Notes: a model not told the origin generated them from the sequence alone. 52,807 nt of DNA from CAWBVG01 sp963792175 (GCA_963792175.1 CAWBVG010000038.1:1-52807); one strand, 5' to 3'. Numbered from the stretch's first letter, positions 1 to 9,802 are shown. Program-made: numbers and translations.

Positions 1-91
1 AGCGAACGCCATGGCTGCCGCGGCACTCCTTCTATAAGGCATGGTGTTGTCCGAACGCTTAGACCGGCGTCAGAGTCATTTGTAACATACG

Positions 92-147
92 TCAGCTATC
101 GGCTTTCAGCTCGAGCGCTGACAGCTGATAGCTGACGCTGATAGCTC
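92..147. repeat. AGCTGATAGCTGA-type intergenic repeat
   Basis: This is a degenerate tandem and inverted array of AGCTATC / AGCTGAT / CAGCT units just beyond the 3' end of the response regulator gene on the minus strand. The same unit recurs at 14843-14881, 46676-46710 and 48977-49097. Nothing codes in positions 1-151. Confidence 0.6.
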
Positions 148-151
148 TTTA

Positions 152-1515
<1,364 letters not shown>

Positions 1516-1519
<4 letters not shown>

Positions 1520-3246
1520 CGAGGCAGATCGAGCTGGATTTCGGTGCCGCGGCCTGGCGCGCTCGACACCGAGATGGTGCCGCCGAGCCCCTCCACGATG
1601 TTCTTCGCGATCGGCAGCCCGAGACCGGTGCCGCCGCGCTTGGTCGTGAAATAGGGATCGAAGATGTGCGCGAGGTCGGCCGGCGCGATGCCGGCGCCGC
1701 GATCCGCGACCACGAGGGAGACACGGTCGCCGTCCACGCGGCTCGTCAGGCGTGACGCCGCCGCCGTGGCCGTTGAGGGCGTGCCGCGCGTTGACGAGCA
1801 GGTTCACCAGCGCCATCCGGAGGCGATCGGCATCGGTGGTGATCGTCCGCAGCGACGGGTCGAGGTCGAGCCGGATGTCGTCACCGCCGGCAGACTTGGC
1901 GGCCGCCGTCGCTGACTCGCGGCACAGCGTGTTGACGTCCACCGGCGACAACTCGAAATGAATCGGCCTGGCGAAGTCGAGCACGTCGTTGACAATCCGG
2001 TTCAACCGGGCGACTTCCTCGTCGATATCGGTGATCGCTTCCTTGACCACCGACGACGGCGCCTCCTCGTCGCGGAGCGTGTGCAGCGCCGCCTTGATGA
2101 TCATCAGCGGGTTTCGCACTTCGTGAGCGATGACCGTGGACAGGCGGCCGAGCGAGGTGAGCCGCTCCTTCTGCGACATCTCGCGCTGAAAACGCGCGAT
2201 CGAATCGGTCAGCGTGTTGAACGTGGTGCCGAGCAGACGCGCATCCTCATCGTCCCATCGGTTGGCCTGACGGAGCGCGATCTTGCGCGTCAGGTCGCCG
2301 GTCGCCGCCACCTCGCGCATCACGTCGGTGATCGCCGCCAGCGGTCGCGCGATCGTGCGGGCAACCGCAAAGCTCAGTCCGAGCCCCAGCAGCACCGCCA
2401 GAATCGCCGTCGCGGCGAGCCCGGTGTGAATCGCCTCGAGCGACTGCAGTTGCTCCGTCCGCGACCGCAGGATGAGGGCGACTGGTCCGGAGGTCGCTGT
2501 TTCCTGGCCGGTGGCCGCGCCGAGCGGGCGCGACAGGGCTTCGTAATCTTCATCCTGGAGCCGGACGCGCGAGCGCGGCTTCCGCAGGTGATCGGCGAGA
2601 ACCGCATGAAGGTCGCGCGGCAGCGTCGAGGCGAGAATCTGGCCGTCCATCCCGAACGCCAGATCGCTGCCGGTAATCCGCTTCATTTCCCTGAGCAGGG
2701 CATCGTCGAGCAGGAAGCCGACGCTGAGGGTGCCGAGTATCTCCGGGCGATGCACGTAGATGGAGACTGGAACAGTGACCACCTGCAGGATGCCATTGGG
2801 CTGCGGCAGCAGGCTGAGGCTGTCGCGGCCGGCCAGCGCGTCGCGAATCGCCGGCTGGTTGGCGGCAATCGCCGCCACCCGTGGAGACCCTCCGCCGGTG
2901 TAGAGCATTGGCCCGTGCGATTGGTCAGCACCACCAGGCTGGCGTTCAACTGTTCCTGGTAGCCTTTCGCGAATTCCTCGACCGTCGGCGGATCGTTGGT
3001 CGTAATGGCGGCTTTCAGCGTGGGGAGGTCCGCGATGAGGTGCGCCATCAACGTGAACGTCCGCGCCCGCTCGACGCGCAGCTGATCGATTTGGGCGCCC
3101 GTCGCCACGATTTCCCGTTCCAGCGTCCGCTCGGCCTCGCGCGTCACCTGGACGTTGACCAGGTAGAGCGCGACGCCGATGCAAAGGATCGCCAGCGCGG
3201 CGCTCGACAGGAAGATGCGGCTCCGAAGCGACGACAGCGGGTTCAT
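1516..3246 (-). CDS. Membrane sensor histidine kinase (NtrB-like), frameshifted
   Basis: This is the cognate kinase of the adjacent NtrC regulator. It has an N-terminal membrane helix (residues 7-28), an extracytoplasmic sensor region of roughly 250 residues, a second helix (TAILAVLLGLGLSFAVA), a HAMP linker, a HisKA dimerisation helix with the phospho-acceptor histidine in VIAHEVRNP, and a HATPase domain with N box NLLVNARHAL, G1 VADRGAGIAP and G2 GGTGLGLPIA. The frame is broken near 2905, where one base seems missing, and near 1745, where removing one C restores VTLTSRVDGDRVSL. All functional motifs survive on both sides, so I read these as sequence errors. The start ATG overlaps the stop of the cupredoxin-like gene and the stop overlaps the regulator start. 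The ligand is unknown; the neighbouring cupredoxin and barrel suggest metal or redox sensing, which is inference. Confidence 0.88.
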
Positions 3247-3896
3247 CGGAGCGCGAAGTCCAGTTCGGCGGCGCCGCCATCCGGCACGACCACGGCTTTG
3301 GCTTCAGACGGGTTGCCCTCGTTCCAGGCGATCACGCCGTAGGTGCCCGGCGGCACGTTGTCGATGTGATAACGCCCCTGGCTGTCGGTCACCGCGAAGT
3401 ACGGATGGCTGAACACGAGGATGAACGCGCTCATGTGCGAGTGGATGTCGCAGAACACGCGCACGATGCCCGGCCGATCGAACCGGATCGACCTCGAGTG
3501 GCCGGCGGAGTAGCGGCCGAGATCGAAGCGGGCCGGCTTCGAGAGCGAAAACACGTTGTGATAGAACTTGTCCGAATTCGGAAAATCGACCGTCGTGCCG
3601 GTCATGATGGCGAGCAGATGCGGCACGAACGTTTCGTTGCGCTGATCCATCACGGCGCGGCCGCCTTCGTCGACCTCGAAGGCGCGCCGCGGCGCCGACT
3701 CCAGGTAGACCACCGAGCGCATCCGATCGTCCACGTCGCGCGCCGCCGGCGCGCCCAGGTCGGTGACGCCGGGCCGGCGCTCCACCTGCGGCATCACGCG
3801 CCGGACCTCGACGCGCCCTCGGATCACGCCGTTCCGAGCGGCGCCTACGGTGCCGTCGGAACGGCTGACAAGGACACAAAGGTACACAAAGGACAC
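3243..3896 (-). CDS. Cupredoxin-like (plastocyanin/methylamine-utilisation type) protein
   Basis: This is a roughly 200-residue exported-type protein with candidate type-1 copper ligands in the expected order: a His in KFYHNVFS, then Cys, His and Met in FCDIHSHM. After the copper region it continues as a carboxypeptidase-regulatory-like fold (GRYHIDNVPPGTYGVIAW). Such proteins are annotated as methylamine-utilisation proteins or plastocyanins in acidobacteria. The stop overlaps the start of the sensor kinase (ATGA), so it may be a sensory partner. The N-terminus is unclear: the first residues are encoded by the ACACAAAGG repeat, and a hydrophobic leader-like stretch (CLFLCVLCVPLCPC) sits in another frame starting at 3930. 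The true start could therefore be elsewhere. Confidence 0.7.
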   Translation of the reverse strand: MSFVYLCVLVSRSDGTVGAARNGVIRGRVEVRRVMPQVERRPGVTDLGAPAARDVDDRMRSVVYLESAPRRAFEVDEGGRAVMDQRNETFVPHLLAIMTGTTVDFPNSDKFYHNVFSLSKPARFDLGRYSAGHSRSIRFDRPGIVRVFCDIHSHMSAFILVFSHPYFAVTDSQGRYHIDNVPPGTYGVIAWNEGNPSEAKAVVVPDGGAAELDFALR

Positions 3897-3976
3897 AAAG
3901 GAAAAGACACGACACGGTCAGCACCGGCACAGTGCCTCGCGCCTCTGTGTCCTTTGTTTCCTCTGTGTCCTTGTCA
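3868..3976. repeat. Inverted ACACAAAGG tandem repeat pair
   Basis: Left arm 3868-3906 carries three to four ACACAAAGG units. Right arm 3942-3976 carries the complementary CCTTTGTGT-like units. They face each other across about 35 bases and could form a long hairpin between the barrel gene and the cupredoxin gene, which lie on the same strand. A related array lies at 50176-50222. Confidence 0.75.
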
Positions 3977-3985
3977 GGTTCATCA

Positions 3986-5212
3986 TCAGAACCAGAACAC
4001 CAGTTGACCAGCGCCGAGGTTCTCGACCCGCTGCAGCACGCCGCCGTCGCGGGTGTTGTGCTGATAGGAGATCTTCAGCAGCAGGTTTCGCTGGATGGAG
4101 TAGCCCGTGCCGACCTCGACCCGCGTCACCGGGGCGTCCCACGGCAGCGTCGACGTCGACCCGACGAGATCGCTGAATCCCAGGTGCTCGACGCGTGCCG
4201 CCGCGTACAGGCCGGGGACGATCTTGTAGCGTCCTTCGACCGATGTCGACAGCGCGCGAAGCGGTTCGTCGATCGCCGGCGTTCGGATCGTCGGAATCCG
4301 CCAGGCGCTGACGATCGACTCGAAGCGTACGAGGTAGTAGCCGTGCGAATACTCCGCATCGGCGCCCCATGCGGTTTGCCTGAAGTCTTCGCTCGGCGCC
4401 GCCTCGCCGAGCGCGCTTCGGACGGCCGCGTCGCTGACGAAGCGTCCACGCGCGAATGAGGTACCGGCAATCAGCCCCGCGATCGGACGGACCTCGAGCC
4501 GTCCGGCGAACTGGCGCCCGCCGTTGTCATCCGAAAAAAGCGGGTTCGAAACCGTGCCGGCGGTGACCGCCGCGGCCGCGCTGAAGATCCCGGCGCCGGC
4601 GTGGACCTGCACGCCGCTGTCCCAGCGGAACGCGCTGACCAGAGGGACACCGCGATCGACGCCCGGGGCGCCCACCGAGTACCGCACCAGCCAGCCCAGA
4701 CTCCGCTTCTGGAGCAGTTCGTCGGCGTTCGCCGGCAACGCATCGGGCCGAAGCGACGTGAGGTACTGGTAGGCCAGCGGATACCCGATGAGCGGGTTGT
4801 CGTTCGCGTAGGTGCGCCGGCCGAACGCGCCGAACGTCGGCGGTATCCGGCCGACCTGGATGTCGAAGTCGCGTCCGGTCCACGGCCGGATGCGCGCGAA
4901 CAGCGCGTAGGCCTGGAGCGTGTCGATGTTCTCCGAGCGCACTTCGCCCAGCAGCGAGAAATGCGGTCCGGCCTTCGCCGCAGCCGCGACGTCGATCCGG
5001 ACCAGACGCAACGCCGAGTGTTCGTAATCCGTGTAGTTGAAAAACCCGGGGTCGGGCGATCCGAACGTCGCGGACACGTCGCCGCTGACGGTCACGCGGC
5101 CGTCGGCCAGGGCAATCGGCTCCGACGGAAGCCCCTGCGCGCGGACGACCGCTGCGTTCGCGATGACGACGAGGATCGACGCCAGGCGCCGGGTGACGAC
5201 TCGAACTCTCAT
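3986..5212 (-). CDS. Outer-membrane beta-barrel (porin-like) protein
   Basis: This is a 408-residue protein with a signal peptide (RRLASILVVIANAAVVRAQ). The body is made of alternating short strands rich in aromatic and charged residues, and it ends in VFWF with a C-terminal phenylalanine, the usual signature of barrels inserted by the BAM complex. I do not recognise a specific porin family. It resembles uncharacterised acidobacterial barrels that carry motifs such as DIQVGRIPPTFGAFGRR, an arrangement seen in phosphate- or polyphosphate-selective porin relatives. Its ATG overlaps the stop of the upstream hypothetical gene (ATGA). It sits upstream of the cupredoxin and two-component genes, so a role in import or sensing of an ion is possible but unproven. 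The frame is intact. Confidence 0.8.
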   Translation of the reverse strand: MRVRVVTRRLASILVVIANAAVVRAQGLPSEPIALADGRVTVSGDVSATFGSPDPGFFNYTDYEHSALRLVRIDVAAAAKAGPHFSLLGEVRSENIDTLQAYALFARIRPWTGRDFDIQVGRIPPTFGAFGRRTYANDNPLIGYPLAYQYLTSLRPDALPANADELLQKRSLGWLVRYSVGAPGVDRGVPLVSAFRWDSGVQVHAGAGIFSAAAAVTAGTVSNPLFSDDNGGRQFAGRLEVRPIAGLIAGTSFARGRFVSDAAVRSALGEAAPSEDFRQTAWGADAEYSHGYYLVRFESIVSAWRIPTIRTPAIDEPLRALSTSVEGRYKIVPGLYAAARVEHLGFSDLVGSTSTLPWDAPVTRVEVGTGYSIQRNLLLKISYQHNTRDGGVLQRVENLGAGQLVFWF

Positions 5213-5688
5213 CGGATGCTCGAATTATAAGCCCCCAGCCTTCGCTCGTTGGACAACGGCTTGCCCGCCGTAGCGCGACCGCGCGAAGGCGCGAGCTTCG
5301 GCTTGGCAGGCGGCCTCAGCGGTTCGCGTTGAACGCGATCGAGCGTGAATCGGATGACCATCGTGCCTGAATTCAGGCGCGTGAGCGTCGCGTCGGGATA
5401 AGGCGAGAGCAGCGTTTCCGATATGAACTCGTTGCCGCGCTGCTGCCATCGCCGCACGACCCGGACCCGCGTCCCGCCGTAGAGCCGCGCCAGTGCCGCT
5501 CGATTGTATGGACCGGCGGCGCCGAAGGCCTCGAGCGCCTCCAGCGCCTCGATCCGGACGTCCTGCCCGCCGGTTCCGGTGTCGGCGGCGGCCGACTCGA
5601 GCCCCGCCGATGTGGTGCACACCTCGTAACGCCCCAACTCCGGCCGCGGCGGCGTAAACAGCGCTCCCAGCAGGGGATCGCATATCAT
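5209..5688 (-). CDS. Conserved hypothetical protein, first gene of the barrel / two-component set
   Basis: I do not recognise this family. It is about 159 residues if it starts at the internal ATG (MICDPLLGALFTPPRPELGR), chosen because the upstream in-frame ATG lies inside the divergent ferredoxin gene. There is no signal peptide. The middle has YGGTRVRVVRRWQQRGNEF and a beta-rich stretch (TLTRLNSGTMVIRFTLDR). The C-terminal tail (PPAKPKLAPSRGRATAGK) is low complexity, and its DNA resembles the intergenic repeat at 13334-13415, so part of the tail may be an eroded repeat. The stop overlaps the barrel start. It is divergent from the ferredoxin gene, with only 16 nt between start codons. Confidence 0.6.
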   Translation of the reverse strand: MICDPLLGALFTPPRPELGRYEVCTTSAGLESAAADTGTGGQDVRIEALEALEAFGAAGPYNRAALARLYGGTRVRVVRRWQQRGNEFISETLLSPYPDATLTRLNSGTMVIRFTLDRVQREPLRPPAKPKLAPSRGRATAGKPLSNERRLGAYNSSIR

Positions 5689-5704
5689 TGAGATTGAGAG
5701 GGCG

Positions 5705-5977
5705 ATGGCGTATATCATCTGTGAGCCCTGCGTCGGAACGAAGGATACCGCGTGCGTGGACGTCTGTCCGGTGGACTGTATTCACCCGCGGAAAGACGAG
5801 CCGGAGTTCGGCGCGGCGGAGATGCTCTATATCCATCCCGACGAGTGCATCGACTGCGGCGCGTGCGTGCCGGCGTGTCCCGTCGACGCGATTTTCACGC
5901 TGGACGAGACGCCGCAGAAGTGGGTGGCGTTTATCGGCAGGAACCGGGACGTACTACGAGTCGGGGCTAGGGGCTAG
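5705..5977 (+). CDS. fdxA: 7Fe (3Fe-4S/4Fe-4S) ferredoxin
   Basis: This is a small electron carrier of about 90 residues. The first half has CEPCVGTKDTACVDVCPVDC, the spacing typical of the 3Fe-4S/4Fe-4S ferredoxins of the FdxA type. The second half has the classic CIDCGACVPACPVDAI 4Fe-4S motif. It is followed directly by nuoB and nuoI, so it may serve the same redox chain. A purine-rich GAGATTGAGAGGG precedes the start. The stop codon (TAG at 5975) and last residues come from the GGGGCTA heptamer repeat that begins at about 5961, so the natural C-terminus may have been changed by repeat growth. Confidence 0.92.
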   Translation: MAYIICEPCVGTKDTACVDVCPVDCIHPRKDEPEFGAAEMLYIHPDECIDCGACVPACPVDAIFTLDETPQKWVAFIGRNRDVLRVGARG

Positions 5978-5983
5978 GGGCTA
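5961..5983. repeat. GGGGCTA heptamer array (three units)
   Basis: Three perfect GGGGCTA units overlap the 3' end of the ferredoxin gene and supply its stop codon. The complementary TAGCCCC array occurs at 9827-9851, with degenerate relatives at 25801-25823, 28189-28219, 47303-47352 and 50087-50130. Confidence 0.8.
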
Positions 5984-6037
5984 GGCCGATCGGCGTTCAG
6001 CGCGACAGCTAGCCCCGATCCCTGACGAGGATCACGA

Positions 6038-6595
6038 ATGGGACTCATCGACCACCGTTTCGAAGACAACTTCATCACGACCAGCATCGATCGCGTGCTG
6101 AACTGGGCGCGCGAATCGTCGATTTGGCCGATGGGCTTCGGCCTCGCCTGCTGCGCCATCGAGATGATGGCCGCGTCGGCGTCGCGCTACGACATCGCGC
6201 GCTTTGGCGCCGAGGTATTCCGCGCCTCGCCGCGCCAGTCGGACCTGATGATTGTCGCCGGAACCGTGACGAAGAAAATGGCTCCGGTGCTGAGGCGGCT
6301 CTACGATCAGATGCCGGAACCGAAGTGGGTCATCTCGATGGGCAGCTGCTCGAACGCGGGCGGTCCGTTCCCGACTTACAGCGTGCTGCAAGGCGTGGAC
6401 AAGGTGGTTCCGGTCGACGTCTACGTCTCCGGTTGCCCGCCGCGCCCCGAAGCCTTGCTGTACGGTTTGATGCGGCTTCAGGACAAGATTCGCAAGGAAG
6501 GCACCGTGCTCCGCAAAGAGCGGACGATCATGTCGGGCGACACCGAACCGACGCTGAACACCAGGCGGTTCGACGCCGACGGCGAAAGGGCGTAA
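6038..6595 (+). CDS. nuoB: NADH-quinone oxidoreductase subunit B (NuoB)
   Basis: This is the peripheral-arm subunit that holds cluster N2, the last iron-sulfur centre before quinone. The four ligands are visible: the tandem Cys38-Cys39 in GFGLACCAIEMM, Cys104 in ISMGSCSNAGGPFPTYS, and Cys133 in YVSGCPPRPEALLYGL. At 185 residues it has normal family length. The frame is intact. It is followed after 8 nt by nuoI, but none of the other twelve subunits is in the window, and the genes on both sides are unrelated. It is either a split part of a complex I encoded elsewhere or an orphan module; a hydrogenase small-subunit-like role is less likely, because the sequence matches NuoB closely. Confidence 0.95.
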   Translation: MGLIDHRFEDNFITTSIDRVLNWARESSIWPMGFGLACCAIEMMAASASRYDIARFGAEVFRASPRQSDLMIVAGTVTKKMAPVLRRLYDQMPEPKWVISMGSCSNAGGPFPTYSVLQGVDKVVPVDVYVSGCPPRPEALLYGLMRLQDKIRKEGTVLRKERTIMSGDTEPTLNTRRFDADGERA

Positions 6596-6602
6596 CGCGT
6601 CC

Positions 6603-7073
6603 ATGCAGACCGTCATCAGATTCCTGAAGACCATCTTCCTCGTCGACCTGCTGAAGGGCCTGTGGCTGACGCTGAAGTACACCCCTCAGCCGGCCTTTAC
6701 GTTCCAGTACCCGGCGGAGCGGCGGCCGACGGCGCCGCGGTTCCGCGGGGTGTTGCGGCTGCAGACCGAGCCCGGGACCGGTGCGCAGACCTGCATCGTC
6801 TGCGACCAGTGCGCCAAGGCGTGTCCCGACGACCTGATCGCGCTCGGCGGCCATCGCGAGCCGGGCCAGAAGATCAAGGTGCTGGATTACTTCGATTTCA
6901 ACCTGTCGCGGTGCAGTTTCTGCGGCCTGTGCGCGGAAGTCTGCCCGACCAAGCCGATCAAGGCGCTCATCATGAGCGAGGATTACGAACTTGGTAGCTA
7001 CAGCCGGGACACGCAGATACTGCGCGTGGACGAGATGTACGACGGCGTGCCGATCGAGCAATACACGCACTGA
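6603..7073 (+). CDS. nuoI: NADH-quinone oxidoreductase subunit I (NuoI)
   Basis: This is the 2x[4Fe-4S] ferredoxin-like subunit carrying clusters N6a and N6b, which hand electrons to NuoB. The two motifs are CIVCDQCAKACPDDLIAL and CSFCGLCAEVCPTKPI. The N-terminal amphipathic helix (LKTIFLVDLLKGLWLTLKY) is the part that lies against the membrane arm in known complexes, and the 156-residue length is normal. It sits 8 nt after nuoB with no intervening promoter, so the two are co-transcribed. No further nuo gene follows; the next gene is a TPR/protease-fold protein. Confidence 0.95.
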   Translation: MQTVIRFLKTIFLVDLLKGLWLTLKYTPQPAFTFQYPAERRPTAPRFRGVLRLQTEPGTGAQTCIVCDQCAKACPDDLIALGGHREPGQKIKVLDYFDFNLSRCSFCGLCAEVCPTKPIKALIMSEDYELGSYSRDTQILRVDEMYDGVPIEQYTH

Positions 7074-7169
7074 AACATTTTTCGCTTCTCGAAAGGCCCC
7101 AAACCAGAGACAATCGCGTCCACGTGGCGTTCTCGCCGCGGCGCGATTCTTGTAAAGCCTGGGGGGGTC

Positions 7170-8684
7170 ATGCACAGCGCCATCCGTGTCGCCGTCGCGT
7201 CGGCCATCGTCGCGACGGCCACGTTCCTCATTTCCGCCGACTCGACGCCTGCCTCGGAAGCTTCAGAAGTCCAGTTGAGAATCGGAGATCTCCTGTTTGC
7301 GGAGGGTCGCTTCAGCGACTCGCTGGATGCCTATCGCAATGCGCTGAAGACCGCGCCGGCTGACGGCACGCGCCGGCCGCGCATGGGGGTCATCGCGTCG
7401 GCGTTGCGGGTGGCGGAGTTCGGGCTCGCCCGCGTGGAAGCCGAAAAGCTCCATCAGAGCGATCCGAAGGGACCGGACGCGACCGCGCTCTATGCGGACG
7501 CACTGTGGTCGTCGGGCTTGTTCCAGGAGGCCGAGTCCGGTTACCGGGACGCCCTGGCGGCGGCTCCGGAGCTGGCGCGCGGCCGTCACGGTATGGCGCG
7601 GTCGCTGGCGGCACGGTCCCACCTCGAAGAGGCGCTGGGCGAAGCGCAGGCGGCGCTGCGCCTGTCGCCGCGCGATCTGGAAATCCATCACACCGTCGGG
7701 ACGATTTTCGAGCGCATGCACAAGTACGAGGAGGCGGCGGCCGCCTTCTCCAACTACGTCAACCTGCTGCCGAACAAGGATCGGAGCGAGAAGGCCGACT
7801 GGTCGCGCGCCGAAATCCGCTTCCTGCGGTCGTTCGGCCAGCGCACGCCGTTCGAGAGCGAACCGGGCACCGAGGACAAGCTGTACACGGTCGACTTCCG
7901 GCTGGTGAACGACAAGGTCGTGGTGCGCGCGAAGGTCAACGACGCCGCGGCGCAGGATTTCGTGGTCGACACCGGATCGGAGAACACCGTCATCACGCGC
8001 ACGACGGCGCAGCGGCTCGGCGTCACGCCGGTCACCTACACGCTCAGCGCGGGCGTCGGGCGCGTCGGTCTGCGCGGTCTGCAGCTCGCCCGCATCGATT
8101 CGCTCGAGCTCGGGTCGCTGAAGCTGCGCAACATCCCGTGCCTCATCAAGAATCCGCCGCTGCGCGACATTCCGGTCAAGGAAACCGAAGGTCTATCGCC
8201 GCTGGCGCTCGGTTATTCGATGGTCATCGACTACAAGACCCACAAGCTCACCTTCGGGAAGCACTTGCCGGAAGAGCCCAAGGATTTCGAGCTGCCGCTT
8301 CGCCTGCACCGCCTGGCGACGGTCCGCGGCGTCGTCGATACCACGCACCAGGCGAACTTCGTCGTCGACACCGGTGGCGAGGTCATCTCGATCAGTCAGG
8401 CGACGGCGACCGCGCTGGCGAAGCCCGAGACCGGCCGCCGCATCGCGCTGAAGGTCTACGGCACGTCGGGATGGGATCCCGATGCGTTCCTGATGCCGGG
8501 CGTCGATCTGCTGTTCGACACGATTCAGTACAAGAACTTCCCGGTGGTGGTGCTGAACCTGGATGCGCCGAGCGCGTTGCTCGGGTTCCAGCTGGGCGGC
8601 ATCGTCGGCCACAAGTTCCTGAGCAAATACCGCGTCGCGATCGACATGGAACGCTCGGTCCTGCGGCTCAAAGCCGTTTCCTGA
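7170..8684 (+). CDS. Secreted TPR protein with two retropepsin-like aspartyl protease domains
   Basis: This is a 504-residue exported protein. It has a signal peptide (about residues 1-28), TPR-type helical repeats (about 30-200; for example LLFAEGRFSDSLDAYRNAL and GLFQEAESGYRDALAAAPE), then two retropepsin-like halves. The catalytic aspartates lie in VVDTGSENTVI (about residue 267) and VVDTGGEVISIS (about residue 400). Having both halves in one chain resembles pepsin-type monomers more than the usual bacterial single-domain dimer. Each half has a strand before the DTG and a hydrophobic-Gly element after it (LSPLALGYSMVIDY; GGIVGHKFLSKYRVAID). It likely works in the periplasm; the substrate is unknown. 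The frame is intact. It converges on the thioesterase gene, leaving only two bases between the stop codons. Confidence 0.85.
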   Translation: MHSAIRVAVASAIVATATFLISADSTPASEASEVQLRIGDLLFAEGRFSDSLDAYRNALKTAPADGTRRPRMGVIASALRVAEFGLARVEAEKLHQSDPKGPDATALYADALWSSGLFQEAESGYRDALAAAPELARGRHGMARSLAARSHLEEALGEAQAALRLSPRDLEIHHTVGTIFERMHKYEEAAAAFSNYVNLLPNKDRSEKADWSRAEIRFLRSFGQRTPFESEPGTEDKLYTVDFRLVNDKVVVRAKVNDAAAQDFVVDTGSENTVITRTTAQRLGVTPVTYTLSAGVGRVGLRGLQLARIDSLELGSLKLRNIPCLIKNPPLRDIPVKETEGLSPLALGYSMVIDYKTHKLTFGKHLPEEPKDFELPLRLHRLATVRGVVDTTHQANFVVDTGGEVISISQATATALAKPETGRRIALKVYGTSGWDPDAFLMPGVDLLFDTIQYKNFPVVVLNLDAPSALLGFQLGGIVGHKFLSKYRVAIDMERSVLRLKAVS

Positions 8685-8686
8685 GG

Positions 8687-9169
8687 TCAGTCCTCGGCGA
8701 CGATCCGACGGCGCAGGCGCTGCTCCCGGCGCGCCTGCGCTTCCTCGCACACGCGGCGCTCTTCCTCGGTTTCCACCAATAACGGCGGGACCTGCACGCG
8801 GCTGCCGTCGCTGTCGATCGCCACGAACGTCAGGAAGGCACGGCTGGTGCGGCGGCGCCGTCCCGTCAGCGTCTCTTCGGAGAAGACGTCGACCTGCACT
8901 TCGAGCGAGGTCGTGAAGACGCAGGTGACGCGCGACTTGAGGATGATGAGGTCGCCGACCTTGATCGGGTGAAGGAACTGCAGGTCGTCGACGGCGGCGG
9001 TGACGAGTCGCGTGCGCGTGTGGCGGTGACAGGCGATGGCGCCGGCGATGTCGATGAGGTGCATCACCGTGCCGCCGAGGATGAACCCGAGGGGGTTGGC
9101 GTCGTTCGGCAGCACGACCTGCACCATTTCCGTGGCGGAATCCGCGGCGCGCTTCGGTGTCAGGTCCAT
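8687..9169 (-). CDS. Acyl-CoA thioesterase (hotdog fold, YciA/BACH-like)
   Basis: This is a cytoplasmic hotdog-fold thioesterase of 160 residues that hydrolyses acyl-CoA esters. The conserved helix and strand are clear: LPNDANPLGFILGGTVMHLIDIAGAIACHRH contains the Asn/Asp-Gly region, and DDLQFLHPIKVGDLIILKS follows. I start at the ATG before DLTPKRAADSATEMV. An upstream in-frame GTG/ATG extension would be encoded by the GTGCCGGGATCG tandem repeat (a Pro-Ile-Pro-Ala string) and is unlikely to be real. The basic C-terminal tail (REQRLRRRIVAED) is typical of this group. Confidence 0.88.
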   Translation of the reverse strand: MDLTPKRAADSATEMVQVVLPNDANPLGFILGGTVMHLIDIAGAIACHRHTRTRLVTAAVDDLQFLHPIKVGDLIILKSRVTCVFTTSLEVQVDVFSEETLTGRRRRTSRAFLTFVAIDSDGSRVQVPPLLVETEEERRVCEEAQARREQRLRRRIVAED

Positions 9170-9186
9170 CCGGATATCGGTATCCG

Positions 9187-9230
9187 GTGCCGGGATCGGT
9201 GCCGGGATCGGTGCCGGATCGGTGCCGGGA
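9187..9230. repeat. GTGCCGGGATCG tandem repeat
   Basis: About four units of GTGCCGGGATCG, one shortened by a base, lie upstream of the thioesterase start. The array is 12-base periodic, so it keeps one frame open and creates a false N-terminal extension on the minus strand. Confidence 0.75.
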
Positions 9231-9275
9231 TACGGCGATCGGTCGCGGTGTCGCATCCCCGCGCCAGGTGGGCGG

Positions 9276-9714
9276 TTACGTGCCTGACAACTCCGGTTGC
9301 TCTCCGAACTTCTTCGCGACGTCCTTCAGCATCCCGTCCATCGTCGCGTGATGACCCATGACGTAGCGCGACACGAAACGGAAGATCGGGTTGCCGACCC
9401 AGCCGTCCTCGGTGATCGTCAGCGTGCTGCCGGTCGGCGACGGCGTGATCGTGATCGTCCAGGTGCCGCCGAACATCTTCTCCGTGTCTTTGACACGCGT
9501 CACCTGACGCCGCGGCGGATCGCTCTCCACGACGTCGACCGGGACCCCTGACGCGGCCGTCGCCTGCATGATCGCCGGCCAGACCTCCTCCGGCCGGCCG
9601 CCGCAGCGCCAGCGAGCGGGTGGCGACGTGATCGCGGGGCAGCGTCGCGCCGATCGCGGCGATCACCGCAACCACGGCCGCCACTACCACCAGAGCAATC
9701 AGGATCCACTTCAT
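9276..9714 (-). CDS. SRPBCC (START-like) small-molecule-binding protein, frameshifted
   Basis: This is a membrane-anchored START-like domain protein of roughly 145 residues. An N-terminal helix (ILIALVVVAAVVAVIAAIGATL) is followed by LPRDHVATRSL, the usual first strand of SRPBCC proteins. The rest (TEKMFGGTWTITITPSPTG and VGNPIFRFVSRYVMGHH) is in another frame. Removing one G near 9590 joins the two parts as RRPPEEVWPAIMQATAAS, so I take the break as a sequence error. The ligand is unknown. It reads in the same direction as the thioesterase gene, with repeat DNA between them. Confidence 0.75.
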
Positions 9715-9768
9715 GCGTCCTCTCTCCGAATCCGCGCGTGTGGCAGGGAAGTAGATCCGCGGGTAGGC

Positions 9769-9802
9769 AAAAAAAGGACCGGGGGCCAGAGGCCCCCAGT
9801 CC
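9769..9802 (-). terminator. Intrinsic terminator of the metallopeptidase-barrel gene
   Basis: Read on the minus strand, this is a GGGGGCC / GGCCCCC stem with a 3-base TCT loop, extended by an outer GGAC/GTCC pairing, followed by seven T residues. It lies about 65 bases after the stop of the gene at 9865-13069. It is the clearest rho-independent terminator in the window. Confidence 0.85.

Noticed and set aside
3304..3930. Frame starting MPVLTVSCLFLCVLCVPLC as a signal peptide for the cupredoxin gene
   Set aside because: Only the hydrophobic leader fits, it is coded by the ACACAAAGG repeat, and the rest of that frame is Arg-rich noise; kept only as a caution about the start.
6038..7073. Hydrogenase or formate hydrogenlyase module instead of complex I
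   Set aside because: NuoB and NuoI match the respiratory family in length and motifs, and no hydrogenase large subunit or maturation gene is near.
8693..9256. N-terminal extension of the thioesterase with Pro-Ile-Pro-Ala repeats
   Set aside because: It is encoded entirely by the 12-base tandem repeat; conserved similarity begins after the internal ATG.
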